A stretch of 32,226 nucleotides of DNA from JBAZDV01 sp041669745. GTDB taxonomy: Archaea > Thermoplasmatota > Thermoplasmata > Methanomassiliicoccales > Methanomethylophilaceae. Within the stretch, counting starts at the first letter, position 1, and every line of letters starts with the position of its first letter. Below, in pieces: positions 23,366 to 31,314 of the stretch. The position numbers and the translations under genes are program-made. Where the stretch lies: positions 1 to 32,226 of the forward strand of contig JBAYAO010000008.1 of NCBI GenBank assembly GCA_041669745.1, in the 5' to 3' direction. Below the pieces are notes generated by a model. That model was given only the letters and a program-made list of their open reading frames with translations. It ran no database searches and had not been told where the DNA came from.

Positions 23366-26300
23366 AATGACCGCGAAGGTCGCAGTAAGCGAGGAAATGG
23401 ACGACTATTTCAAGACACTGACCGAGAAGAATGACATATGCTACGCAATAGCCGATATGGCCAGAAGACGTGGGAAGGATCCCAAGAACGAAGTCGAGGT
23501 CCCTCAGGCTGAAGACCTTGCGTCACGCGTGGAGAAACTGTTAAGCGACTACAATGTCGAAGGCGTGGCCGAAGATATCAGAAGGCTCACGGAAGAATAC
23601 GAAAACCGTGAGGTGGTGTCGCTGATGATCGCGAAGGAGATTGCGAAAAAACCTGCAGAAAGCAGGGAAAAGGCGATCGACAGGGCTGTCAGAGTAGGTT
23701 TGGCTGTACTCACCGAGGGCATTCTGGTAGCTCCTTTGGAAGGTATCGCAGACACGAAGATAAGGAGCAATCCCGATGGTTCCGAGTACATCGATCTGAT
23801 CTTTGCCGGACCCATCCGTGCTGCTGGGGGCACAGGTCAGGCAATGAGCGTTCTGATCGCGGACGTGGTCAGACAGGAACTGGGTATCGGAAAATACATA
23901 CCGACGACCCAAGAGACCGACAGATTCATTGAAGAAATCCCTTTATATAAACAGTGCCAGCATTTGCAATATACGCCATCGGCACACGAGATCCAGCTTA
24001 TTGTGGGAAATTGCCCGGTTTGCATAGACGGCGAAGGGACCGAAAAAATGGAGATATCTGGATTCAGGGACCTCCCCCGGATCGAGACGAACCAGGTCAG
24101 GGGCGGAGCATGCCTGGTCATAGCAGAGGGCCTTTGCCAAAAGGCGGCGAAGATCAAAAAGCACGTAGACAAGTTGAAACTGGAAGGATGGGACTTCATC
24201 AGCGAGTATCTTAAATCGAAGAACACCAGCACAAACGGTGAGAACGTAACGAAATCCGTGGTACCGAGTGACAAATACCTCAAGGATATTGTTGCCGGAC
24301 GTCCGATATTCAGCCATCCTTCAAGAGTGGGTGGATTCAGACTAAGATACGGTCGAGGAAGAACGTGCGGTCTCGCCGCACTGGCATTTAGCCCCGCCAG
24401 CATGTATGTATTGGACGAATTCCCCGCATTGGGAACACAGATCAAGATCGAAAGGCCGGGAAAGGCCTGTGTCGTCACTCCCTGTGATGAGTTGGACGGC
24501 CCTATAGTTCTGTTAAAGAACGGTGACCTCGTCCAATGCAACACCAAGGAAGAAGCGACCGAGGTTAGATCCAGTATCGTCGAGATAATCGATTGCGGCG
24601 AGGTACTCGTCCCGTTCGGAGAATTCTGTGAGAATAATCATTTTCTCATACCCTGCGGTTATCCCATCGAATGGCACAAACAGGAACTCCTGAGGAAAGG
24701 TGACCTGCCCAAGGATTGGAGGGACCCTACGTGGGAACGTGCAAAACAGATGTCCCGCGAGCTTGGAGTACCTTTGCATCCGAACTTCAATCTGTTCTGG
24801 TCAGACATGGACGTCGGATCCCTGGATAGACTCAGGATGCAGATCCTCAAAAATGGTACTTTCATCGATTCGGAATTGCACCTCTTAAAAGATGAGACCT
24901 CCAAGAAGACGCTGGAGGATCTTGGCGTACTGCACACAGTGCAAAACGATACTCTGGTCATCCGGAGATATGCACTTCCGCTGATCGAAGGGCTTGGATT
25001 GACGGTGGAGGGTGAAAAACTGCTTTCGGTCACTGAATTTAGTGGCGAGAGTGCCCTTGAGGCGGTAAGCAGGGCAATGGGGCTCAAGGTCTATGCCAGA
25101 GCGTCGACGCGAATCGGGATGAGAATGGCAAGACCTGAAAAAGCCAAGGACCGCAAAGGTGCACCGGTCATACACGGATTGTTTCCGGTCAGTGACAATC
25201 CGAAATACAAGAAAGAGGTCATCACTGCAATACATACCATCAAGCAGAGTCCATCATATCCGACCACACATAAGGTGAATGTATCCGTGGAGGCAGGAAA
25301 GAGGGTCTGTCCCAAATGTAAAAAGGAGACATATCGCGCCTGGTGCAGGGATTGCTGCGTACACACCGAATTCATAACAGCCGGTTCGGGATTCGAAAGG
25401 AATAACGAGATCGTCGAACTGAACGATGAGTATCAGGCCGCGATGAAGACCTTGGAACTCAACTCGGTACCCGAAGTAAAGGTTGTGGATAGATTGATCT
25501 CCAAGATCAAGGTCCCCGAGGCTTTGGAAAAGGCGATCCTTAGGGCAAAATACGATCTCGGAACATACAAGGACGGCACCATCCGCTTTGACATGACCGA
25601 TATACCGATAACACACTTCAGACCCAGGGAGATAGAACTTACCGTGGAAAAGGCCATAGCGCTCGGATACACGCACGATATGGACGGCAATCCGCTGACG
25701 AGCGACGAACAGTTGTGTGAGCTTAAGGTCCAGGATATCATTCCGAATTCGGGATGCGGGGACTACCTAGTGATCGTCGCAGCATATGTGGATCATCTCC
25801 TGGAGAAATTCTATGAGTGCGACAGATTCTACAATATCGAAAATCGTCAAGAGCTGATCGGACACTTGGGCGTAGGTCTTGCACCGCACACATCCGGCGG
25901 TATCTTGTGCCGCATCATAGGCTACACATCCGCCAACGGCTGTTACGCACATCCCTTCTTCCATGCGGCCAAAAGAAGGAACTGCGACGGTGACGAGGAC
26001 AGCGTGATCCTTCTTTTAGACTGTCTGATCAATTTTTCAAGAGCCTACCTGCCTGACAGGAGAGGGGGTCTCATGGATGCTCCTCTGGTTCTCACAACGA
26101 GACTTGATCCGAACGAGATCGATAAGGAAGCCCATAACATAGACTGTCTCAGGGAATACCCCTTGGAATTCTACGAAGCGGCCATGTCCTTCAAGGATAC
26201 AAAGGAGATCGAAAAGAGCATGGACCTAATCGCAGGACGTATCGGCACACCGCAGCAGTATGAGGGCCTGGGATTCACACATGACACCGCCGACATTTCC

Positions 26301-26762
26301 GAAGGGCCCAAACACTCGGCATACACGACATTGGAGACGATGATGGATAAGATGGAGGCTCAGCTCTATCTCGGCAAAAAGATCCGCGCGGTGGACGAGA
26401 AAGATGTTGCGACCAGAGTTATAAACAAGCATTTCCTGCCAGATATGGCCGGCAATCTGAGAAGTTTCTCAACGCAGGGTGTCAGATGCAACGTCTGCGG
26501 TGCAAAATACAGAAGGATCCCGCTTACGGGAAAATGCACTGCACCGAACGCTTCCAAACCAGGAGGGAGATGCAACAATCCTCTGGTACTGAGTGTTTAT
26601 GAAGCGAGCGTTAAGAAATATCTTGCCATATCCCAGGAGATCGGAAGAAAATATGAACTGTCGGATTATACGAAAGAGAGGATAGACATACTCGAGATGA
26701 GCATGGATTCCCTGTTCAATAACGACAAAGTAAAGAAATGCAAACTGTCGGACTTCTTCTGA
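23358..26762 (+). CDS. polC: DNA polymerase D large subunit DP2
   Basis: DP2 is the catalytic subunit of the archaeal replicative polymerase D and pairs with the DP1 exonuclease subunit, which is not in this window. The 1134-residue protein carries the catalytic R-R-N-C-D-G-D-E-D motif with aspartates D877 and D879, and G-G-T-G-Q-A near residue 157. Zinc sites are C-P-K-C with W-C-R-D-C-C near residue 655, and C-N-V-C with a widely spaced third and fourth cysteine near residue 1045. The last residues, K-x-K-L-S-D-F-F, look like a PCNA-binding PIP box. No intein is present: length and spacing are continuous. The start is ATG 23358 (overlapping NOG1) or ATG 23367 (1 base after its stop). Confidence 0.96.
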   Translation: MVEMTAKVAVSEEMDDYFKTLTEKNDICYAIADMARRRGKDPKNEVEVPQAEDLASRVEKLLSDYNVEGVAEDIRRLTEEYENREVVSLMIAKEIAKKPAESREKAIDRAVRVGLAVLTEGILVAPLEGIADTKIRSNPDGSEYIDLIFAGPIRAAGGTGQAMSVLIADVVRQELGIGKYIPTTQETDRFIEEIPLYKQCQHLQYTPSAHEIQLIVGNCPVCIDGEGTEKMEISGFRDLPRIETNQVRGGACLVIAEGLCQKAAKIKKHVDKLKLEGWDFISEYLKSKNTSTNGENVTKSVVPSDKYLKDIVAGRPIFSHPSRVGGFRLRYGRGRTCGLAALAFSPASMYVLDEFPALGTQIKIERPGKACVVTPCDELDGPIVLLKNGDLVQCNTKEEATEVRSSIVEIIDCGEVLVPFGEFCENNHFLIPCGYPIEWHKQELLRKGDLPKDWRDPTWERAKQMSRELGVPLHPNFNLFWSDMDVGSLDRLRMQILKNGTFIDSELHLLKDETSKKTLEDLGVLHTVQNDTLVIRRYALPLIEGLGLTVEGEKLLSVTEFSGESALEAVSRAMGLKVYARASTRIGMRMARPEKAKDRKGAPVIHGLFPVSDNPKYKKEVITAIHTIKQSPSYPTTHKVNVSVEAGKRVCPKCKKETYRAWCRDCCVHTEFITAGSGFERNNEIVELNDEYQAAMKTLELNSVPEVKVVDRLISKIKVPEALEKAILRAKYDLGTYKDGTIRFDMTDIPITHFRPREIELTVEKAIALGYTHDMDGNPLTSDEQLCELKVQDIIPNSGCGDYLVIVAAYVDHLLEKFYECDRFYNIENRQELIGHLGVGLAPHTSGGILCRIIGYTSANGCYAHPFFHAAKRRNCDGDEDSVILLLDCLINFSRAYLPDRRGGLMDAPLVLTTRLDPNEIDKEAHNIDCLREYPLEFYEAAMSFKDTKEIEKSMDLIAGRIGTPQQYEGLGFTHDTADISEGPKHSAYTTLETMMDKMEAQLYLGKKIRAVDEKDVATRVINKHFLPDMAGNLRSFSTQGVRCNVCGAKYRRIPLTGKCTAPNASKPGGRCNNPLVLSVYEASVKKYLAISQEIGRKYELSDYTKERIDILEMSMDSLFNNDKVKKCKLSDFF

Positions 26763-26781
26763 ATCGATTGCATTATGAAGG

Positions 26782-26795
26782 GGGGCTATCGCCCC
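26782..26795. terminator. GC hairpin between convergent polC and rpoD, possible bidirectional 3' signal
   Basis: GGGGC-TATC-GCCCC forms a 5-base stem and 4-base loop in the 59-base gap between convergent stops. Read on the minus strand it is GGGGCGATAGCCCC, one base different from the hairpin at 15087-15100. Its role as a 3' end signal is inferred from position. Confidence 0.4.
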
Positions 26796-26821
26796 GGTTT
26801 AGAATTGTGTAAACGGTTTGA

Positions 26822-27652
26822 TCAGATATCTTCGACCATCTTTTCGAAATCCTGCGCTTCAGCAGAAAGGATTTCCACAGCCTTGTTCAGAACCTGCTGG
26901 GCGGTCAGTGAACCGTCGGTCTCGAATTTGAACACGAAGTTCGTATCGTCACCCTTAACCGTTATCGCACCGTTATCGTTACATGCCTCCACACAAGACA
27001 TGCATAGCGAACAGTCCAACGGACGTTTCGCGACGAGTTTTCCCGCCTTGACATCGAATACCTTCTTCGGACACCCTTGAGCCACATCCTCCACCGAACA
27101 CGGTTTGGTGTTGTCTATAGTGATGATCGGCATGTATTTGTAGCCGACACCGTTGGCGACCTGCCACTTGACGTGCTTCCTTGCGGTACCCATTACGGCG
27201 TGGGCATAGATCAGGACCGACTGACCATCCGCGAGTTCGACGATGGGGATCTCCTCGTCCTTGACCTTGAGGTCAGGACTTCCGAGCGGCTCCAGATCAC
27301 CGGAATACACGGTGCACGGTCCGTTCTTGTTCAGACTGTACATTATAGTGCAACTGGGGCAGCCTTCGCCGCCGCAGGCACACTTGTCCTGGAATGTAAA
27401 GAGATCGAGATCCGTGGGGACCGGAACCATTCCCAGTCTATGAGCTATGATCTCATCGAACAAGGGCGTGATGCTCTCGAATTCCCTTCCGTCAACATCG
27501 ATCGGACCAAGGTGAAACTCCACCTTGTCGATCGCCATCTTGGGAATGTCAGACAGGATTGTTCTCCTAAGAGCATTCGCCATGGCCGGAGTGGAATTCT
27601 TCAGTATGAACTTGGTCTTCCTCTCCGCCATTTCGATTATTTCGATATCCAT
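26822..27652 (-). CDS. rpoD: RNA polymerase subunit D (Rpo3) with Fe-S domain
   Basis: Subunit D nucleates RNA polymerase assembly with subunits L, N and P. The 276-residue protein has the alpha-like dimerisation start (A-N-A-L-R-R near residue 25), a zinc-like C91-x-C93 with C98-x2-C101 in the insert, and a ferredoxin-like domain 3. In that domain C194, C214, C217 and C220 have the same spacing as the [4Fe-4S] ligands reported for Sulfolobus subunit D. C185 and C224 are extra and may belong to a partial second site. It is the last gene of the rps13-rps4-rps11-rpoD run, 12 bases after rps11. Confidence 0.95.
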   Translation of the reverse strand: MDIEIIEMAERKTKFILKNSTPAMANALRRTILSDIPKMAIDKVEFHLGPIDVDGREFESITPLFDEIIAHRLGMVPVPTDLDLFTFQDKCACGGEGCPSCTIMYSLNKNGPCTVYSGDLEPLGSPDLKVKDEEIPIVELADGQSVLIYAHAVMGTARKHVKWQVANGVGYKYMPIITIDNTKPCSVEDVAQGCPKKVFDVKAGKLVAKRPLDCSLCMSCVEACNDNGAITVKGDDTNFVFKFETDGSLTAQQVLNKAVEILSAEAQDFEKMVEDI

Positions 27653-27664
27653 GATGTAGCCTCC

Positions 27665-28051
27665 TCAGACCCTGCGTCCTCTGCGTCCACCCTTCTTTTT
27701 GGTACCGTCGTGGGGCACGGGAGTCACATCCTCGATGCGCCCAATCTTTAGTCCCGCTCTGGCGAGTGCACGTATTGCGGCCTGAGCCCCCGGACCGGGA
27801 GACGCTGATTTGTTACCGCCGGGTGCACGTACTTTGACGTGTATGCCGACGAAATCTTTCTCTTTTGCGACATCAGCGACCTTTTCTGCCGCCCTCTGAG
27901 CGGCATAAGGCGAAGATTCGTCCTTTGCCTGTTTGACGACCATTCCGCCGGTCGCCTTGGTTATCGTTTCCGCACCGGTTATATCCGTCAGGGTGATCAT
28001 GATATTGTTGTAACTTGCGTAGATGTTGGCTATTCCCCATTTGGCTGTCAT
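27665..28051 (-). CDS. rps11: Small ribosomal subunit protein S11 (uS11)
   Basis: This 128-residue protein has the S11 pattern: N-N-I-M-I-T-L-T-D near residue 15, V-K-A-D-like glycine turns, G-I-H-V-K-V-R-A-P-G-G near residue 75, and the basic C-terminus D-G-T-K-K-K-G-G-R-R-G-R-R-V. It sits on the platform of the 30S subunit near the E site. It lies 2 bases downstream of rps4 and 12 bases upstream of rpoD, the normal archaeal order. Confidence 0.96.
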   Translation of the reverse strand: MTAKWGIANIYASYNNIMITLTDITGAETITKATGGMVVKQAKDESSPYAAQRAAEKVADVAKEKDFVGIHVKVRAPGGNKSASPGPGAQAAIRALARAGLKIGRIEDVTPVPHDGTKKKGGRRGRRV

Positions 28052-28053
28052 GA

Positions 28054-28698
28054 TTATTCATCCTCCAGCGTTATACCGGCCTCATCAGCGTCAGCTTTTG
28101 CCACGGCTGCGGCTTTTCTTGCCTCTTTCGCAATATCCTCTGCTTTTGCCGCTTCGTTCATCGCTGCCTGCTCCGCAGATATCCTCATCGGATGCATTTC
28201 ATCGTTGAACGGCGATGCAGGATTGTACTCTATCGATGATTCCTCCATCCTCGTAACGATGTAACCTGGAACTGTGACTTTATGATTGTTCATGAATACA
28301 TGACCGTGAACGATCATCTGCCTTGCCTGACCTATGGTCGTGGCCATTCCCTTCTCGAAGACTATCGTTTGAAGCCTGCGTGCGAGGATGCTCTCCTCGT
28401 TGAGTGTCAGTATATTGTTCAGCGATGCTCCGTCAACTGGCAGGACGCCTATGCGGGCGCACTTGGTGAGAAGCGCGTCCGTCTCAACCTTGGCCTGTTC
28501 CTCTCCGTCTCTCAGACGCGCCTGGAGCTCCCTTGACTGTCTTCTGAAGTTTCTCAGAATCGTCTGTGCCTTCCAGACCTCCGTCTTGTTCTTCAGACCG
28601 TATTTGGTGACTATCACCGCCTCCGCCTTTATCCTCTCACCCTGCCAGGGATGCGAGGGAGTATCATAGGCCTTACGCGAAAACTTTGGATCTCCCAT
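28054..28698 (-). CDS. rps4: Small ribosomal subunit protein S4 (uS4)
   Basis: S4 is a primary 16S rRNA-binding protein. The 214-residue archaeal form shows M-G-D-P-K-F-S-R-K at the start, a helical region, then the S4 RNA-binding domain with R-R-L-Q-T-I-V near residue 108 and A-R-Q-M-I-V-H-G-H-V near residue 123. A charged, alanine-rich C-terminal extension of about 40 residues (A-A-M-N-E-A-A-K-A, then K-E-A-R-K-A-A-A) is longer than in many relatives and probably disordered. An ATG at 28749 in the same frame lies inside rps13. The ATG at 28698, 1 base after the rps13 stop, gives the family N-terminus. Confidence 0.95.
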   Translation of the reverse strand: MGDPKFSRKAYDTPSHPWQGERIKAEAVIVTKYGLKNKTEVWKAQTILRNFRRQSRELQARLRDGEEQAKVETDALLTKCARIGVLPVDGASLNNILTLNEESILARRLQTIVFEKGMATTIGQARQMIVHGHVFMNNHKVTVPGYIVTRMEESSIEYNPASPFNDEMHPMRISAEQAAMNEAAKAEDIAKEARKAAAVAKADADEAGITLEDE

Positions 28699-28699
28699 C

Positions 28700-29182
28700 T
28701 TATGCCTCCTTTCTCTTAGAGACGCCCATCGTAAGTCCGTGACGTCCATTGGACCTGGTCCTCTGACCTCTTACCTTGTGGTGGGTCTCGTGCCTGATTC
28801 CACGATAACAGCGGATCATCTTCATCCTGTTAACGTCATCCTTCTGCGTGAGATCGAGATCGTTACCGAAGAGATGCATATCGTTTCCGGTCTCGTAATC
28901 GAGTTGTCTGTTGATAGCCCAGTCAGGTGCATACTCCACGTAGGTAATGATGCTCTGTTCGAGCTCTTTGACCTTGTCATCCGGGAGTGAACCGATCCTG
29001 AGTGTCGGATCTATACCCGCCTTCTTGACTACGATCTGTGACACTCTCTTTCCGACACCTTTTATGCTCTGGATGCCGACTGCTGTCCTCTTCTGACCGT
29101 CGATATCGCTGTTCGCTATACGAACGATGAAATTGAAGCTCTCATCTTCGGTCTTTTTCGGGGCATTATCTTTCTTTGCCAT
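28700..29182 (-). CDS. rps13: Small ribosomal subunit protein S13 (uS13)
   Basis: S13 contacts the head of the 30S subunit and the P-site tRNA. The 160-residue protein has the helix-two-turn-helix start (I-V-R-I-A-N-S-D-I-D-G near residue 19), G-I-Q-S-I-K-G-V-G near residue 36, and the C-terminal R-C-Y-R-G-I-R-H and R-G-Q-R-T-R-S-N-G-R segments. The ATG at 29182 is preceded by a purine-rich G-G-A-G-G site. The upstream in-frame ATG at 29239 lies in the leader and gives a non-family N-terminus. It is the first gene of the rps13-rps4-rps11-rpoD operon. Confidence 0.95.
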   Translation of the reverse strand: MAKKDNAPKKTEDESFNFIVRIANSDIDGQKRTAVGIQSIKGVGKRVSQIVVKKAGIDPTLRIGSLPDDKVKELEQSIITYVEYAPDWAINRQLDYETGNDMHLFGNDLDLTQKDDVNRMKMIRCYRGIRHETHHKVRGQRTRSNGRHGLTMGVSKRKEA

Positions 29183-29228
29183 GTCTTTTCCTCCGTAAAT
29201 GTTCCCGCGAAGGGAAGTACCCAAGCGT

Positions 29229-29261
29229 ATGCCCCACATGTCCCGAAGAGACTGTGTGCAT
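29229..29261 (-). promoter_or_regulatory. Structured 5' leader hairpin of the rps13 operon
   Basis: The minus strand can fold into a long interrupted hairpin capped by C(UUCG)G. An inner stem of GUC-C with GGAC carries one bulge, then ACAC pairs with GUGU, then an outer AUGC pairs with GCAU. It lies about 47 bases upstream of the rps13 ATG, inside a leader predicted to be about 100 bases long. Feedback control by a ribosomal protein is possible but unproven. Confidence 0.4.
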
Positions 29262-29307
29262 CGCTCTCTTCACTGTATCGCTGCAGCTCGGAGTTTACGT
29301 AAAAGTC

Positions 29308-29317
29308 GGGATTATAT
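29308..29317 (-). promoter_or_regulatory. TATA-like box of the rps13 operon
   Basis: The minus strand reads GGATATAATC. A second candidate, CTTTAAG, lies at 29323-29329. Either places the transcript start near 29283-29300, so the operon has a leader of about 100 bases, in contrast to the many leaderless genes nearby. Confidence 0.4.
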
Positions 29318-29354
29318 CCTCGTTCTTAAAGCTTTCCTATATATGGCATATGAG

Positions 29355-29927
29355 CTACCGCCGATTGGAGATCATGTCTAAGAAATATTCGTGTATCGAC
29401 GTACTGCCCGTCAACTCGGGATGGAAGGCCGTCACCAGTTGATTCTTGTATCTGGCTGCAACAGCCTTTCCGTCCACTGTTGCCAAGACCTCTACGCCAG
29501 GCCCGAGGGATTCTATGTACGGCGCACGGATGAATTCCATCGGCACCTCTCCGATCCCTTTGAAATCCGCCGTTGCGGAAAAACTACCCAACTGCCTTCC
29601 GTATGCATTCCTCCTTGCGACGATGGGCATTGTCGCAAAATAAGTCCTATCGTCATTATCAATGCCGTGTGCCAGTAGCAAAAGACCTGCACATGTTCCG
29701 AAGGCAGGAAGTCCCTCGGATATCCTCTCTTTCAGTACATCGAACATGCCCAATTCACGAATCAATTTTCCCATCACCGTGCTTTCTCCACCCGGAAGGA
29801 CGAGACCGTCCATATCCTTATCGAGATCTGCAGAATTCCTGATCTGGAACGTTCTCGTACCTAGAGCCCTGAACATCTTCTCATGCTCTGCAAAAGCACC
29901 CTGGACCGCAAGGATGCCGACGATCAT
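29355..29927 (-). CDS. pdxT: Pyridoxal 5'-phosphate synthase, glutaminase subunit
   Basis: PdxT releases ammonia from glutamine and channels it to PdxS. The 190-residue protein is a class I glutamine amidotransferase: I-L-A-V-Q-G-A-F near residue 5, P-G-G-E-S-T-V at 45-51, nucleophile C79 in F-G-T-C-A-G, and the H169/E171 pair in F-H-P-E-L-T. All catalytic residues are present. The ATG at 29927 shares one base with the pdxS stop (TGATG); a GTG one codon earlier is also in frame. The two genes form the de novo vitamin B6 operon. Confidence 0.95.
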   Translation of the reverse strand: MIVGILAVQGAFAEHEKMFRALGTRTFQIRNSADLDKDMDGLVLPGGESTVMGKLIRELGMFDVLKERISEGLPAFGTCAGLLLLAHGIDNDDRTYFATMPIVARRNAYGRQLGSFSATADFKGIGEVPMEFIRAPYIESLGPGVEVLATVDGKAVAARYKNQLVTAFHPELTGSTSIHEYFLDMISNRR

Positions 29928-30802
29928 CACTGCCCGCGCTCCGCCATTATCGTCTTTATCTCCTGTTCATTGATCCCGACCATCGCGGAACCGAGGTCTT
30001 CGGAGAGTTTTGCAAGGATGACCGCATCCTGGTAGTTTGTCACCGCTTTGACTATGGCCGCTGCACGCCTGGCCGGATCACCGGATTTGAAGATTCCTGA
30101 CCCGACAAATACTCCCTCTGCGCCAAGCTGCATCATCAGGGCGGCATCTGCGGGGGTCGCAATGCCTCCTGCTGCGAAATTTACAACTGGCAACCTTCCG
30201 TTCTCGCGGACATCTTTCAGCAGATCGAATGGGACCTGCAGTTGTTTTGCAGCTTCGTAGAGCTCGTCCTCCGAAAGTCCCTTGATTCTGCTTATCTCGG
30301 AGTTCATCGCCCTCATATGTCTGACCGCCTGAATGATATCCCCTGTTCCTGGCTCACCTTTGGTTCTGATCATCGATGCTCCTTCGTTGATACGTCTCAG
30401 TGCTTCTCCCAGATCTCTTGCACCGCAAACGAACGGCACTTTGAACTGTCTCTTATCTATGTGATATACGTCATCTGCAGGAGAGAGGACCTCACTCTCA
30501 TCAATGTAGTCTATTTCGATCGCCTGAAGGATCTGCGCCTCCACAAAATGTCCGATACGTACCTTGGCCATTACCGGTATGGACACCGCTTCCTGTATCC
30601 CTTTTATCATCTTCGGATCACTCATTCTCGAAACGCCCCCCGCAGCACGGATATCGGCTGGGATACGCTCAAGTGCCATTACTGCACATGCCCCTGCTTC
30701 CTCTGCTATTTTCGCTTGCTCAGGCGTTGTGACATCCATGATCACACCGCCTTTCAGCATCTGAGCAAGTTCCTTGTTGAGACCGTATCTTTCGTTTGAC
30801 AT
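29927..30802 (-). CDS. pdxS: Pyridoxal 5'-phosphate synthase, PdxS subunit
   Basis: PdxS builds pyridoxal phosphate from ribose 5-phosphate, glyceraldehyde 3-phosphate and ammonia in a 12-subunit barrel complex with PdxT. The 291-residue protein is highly conserved: D23 in I-M-D-V-T, lysine K80 in P-V-M-A-K-V-R-I-G-H, lysine K149 in R-T-K-G-E-P-G-T-G, and phosphate-binding G-G-I-A-T near residue 214. These match the two Schiff-base lysines known for the family. An AAGGTG ribosome binding site lies 5 bases before the ATG, and a TATA-like box about 50 bases upstream. Confidence 0.97.
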   Translation of the reverse strand: MSNERYGLNKELAQMLKGGVIMDVTTPEQAKIAEEAGACAVMALERIPADIRAAGGVSRMSDPKMIKGIQEAVSIPVMAKVRIGHFVEAQILQAIEIDYIDESEVLSPADDVYHIDKRQFKVPFVCGARDLGEALRRINEGASMIRTKGEPGTGDIIQAVRHMRAMNSEISRIKGLSEDELYEAAKQLQVPFDLLKDVRENGRLPVVNFAAGGIATPADAALMMQLGAEGVFVGSGIFKSGDPARRAAAIVKAVTNYQDAVILAKLSEDLGSAMVGINEQEIKTIMAERGQ

Positions 30803-30848
30803 CTTTTCACCTTTCAGTCAATCTTTTCATATCCTTTGTACTTCGTTT

Positions 30849-30856
30849 ATTTTAAA
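30849..30856 (-). promoter_or_regulatory. TATA-like box of pdxST
   Basis: The minus strand reads TTTAAAAT. It predicts a transcript start near 30827 and about 25 bases of leader containing the AAGGTG ribosome binding site. Confidence 0.5.
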
Positions 30857-31165
30857 CCTTTGAATGTACTGACAAATATGTAGAATGATGAATAAAAATA
30901 TTCATTAATGCTTTAATTATACAATTCTGGAATGTGCCATCGACAAATGTTTTGTTCTCTGAAGCCGATTTCGTGTGATACCTGGAATACGATCGACATG
31001 AAATCGTTGAAGATGAAAATGATCTCGCATATGTACCCTGCTGTGAACCGTAGACAGCACCGTTAGGAAGAACCTACGAATATAGGAACTGAAAGAAGAT
31101 TGTTTGAAAACAGATTGCTATGAACGTTATCTGAAGTACCGATAGAAATACCTAGCATCCGAAAT

Positions 31166-31217
31166 ACGGTGCGACGGTATCGAACCGCATATGCTCAGAT
31201 TACAGACTCAGCACCGT
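31166..31217 (-). other. tRNA-like mini-structure (acceptor-like stem plus T-arm-like hairpin)
   Basis: On the minus strand a perfect 7-base stem (ACGGTGC with GCACCGT) encloses 38 bases. Next to its 3' strand is a hairpin with the 7-base loop TTCGATA between GCGG and CCGT, very like a tRNA T-arm. An A follows in the discriminator position, but no CCA is encoded. The 52-base length leaves room for at most one further small arm, so it cannot be a normal tRNA. A TATA-like TTTAAG at 31247-31252 lies about 32 bases upstream, the spacing used by tRNA genes. It may be a decayed tRNA or a small structured RNA. Confidence 0.35.
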
Positions 31218-31314
31218 GAAAAGTTCTCGATGAAAATCCTATCATTCGCTTAAATGCTTTCTTCCGCATGGCATTTTATGCTGTAATAGCGCAGATAAAA
31301 GACAGACGTACTCG

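Larger units (their letters stand above)
30803..31314. other. Gene-poor region: pdxS promoter, inverted repeat and tRNA-like element
   Basis: These 512 bases contain no convincing protein gene. The left end holds the pdxS promoter. At 30888-30905 an AT-rich inverted repeat reads ATGAATA-AAAA-TATTCAT. At 31166-31217 lies a tRNA-like mini-structure, listed separately. The nonanucleotide ACGGTGCTG occurs twice on the minus strand, starting at 31217 and near 31063. The rest shows nothing I can name. Confidence 0.6.

Noticed and set aside
23358..26762. Intein in the PolD large subunit
   Set aside because: The catalytic region and zinc sites follow at normal spacing and the total length is that of an uninterrupted protein.
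30884..30965. Box C/D guide RNA starting at the ATGATGA near 30885
   Set aside because: The nearest CTGA is about 75 bases away and no internal C'/D' pair is visible; the ATGA is part of an inverted repeat instead.
31011..31124. Small arginine- and histidine-rich minus-strand frame of about 37 codons below 31032
   Set aside because: No promoter, ribosome binding site or family resemblance; length is consistent with chance.
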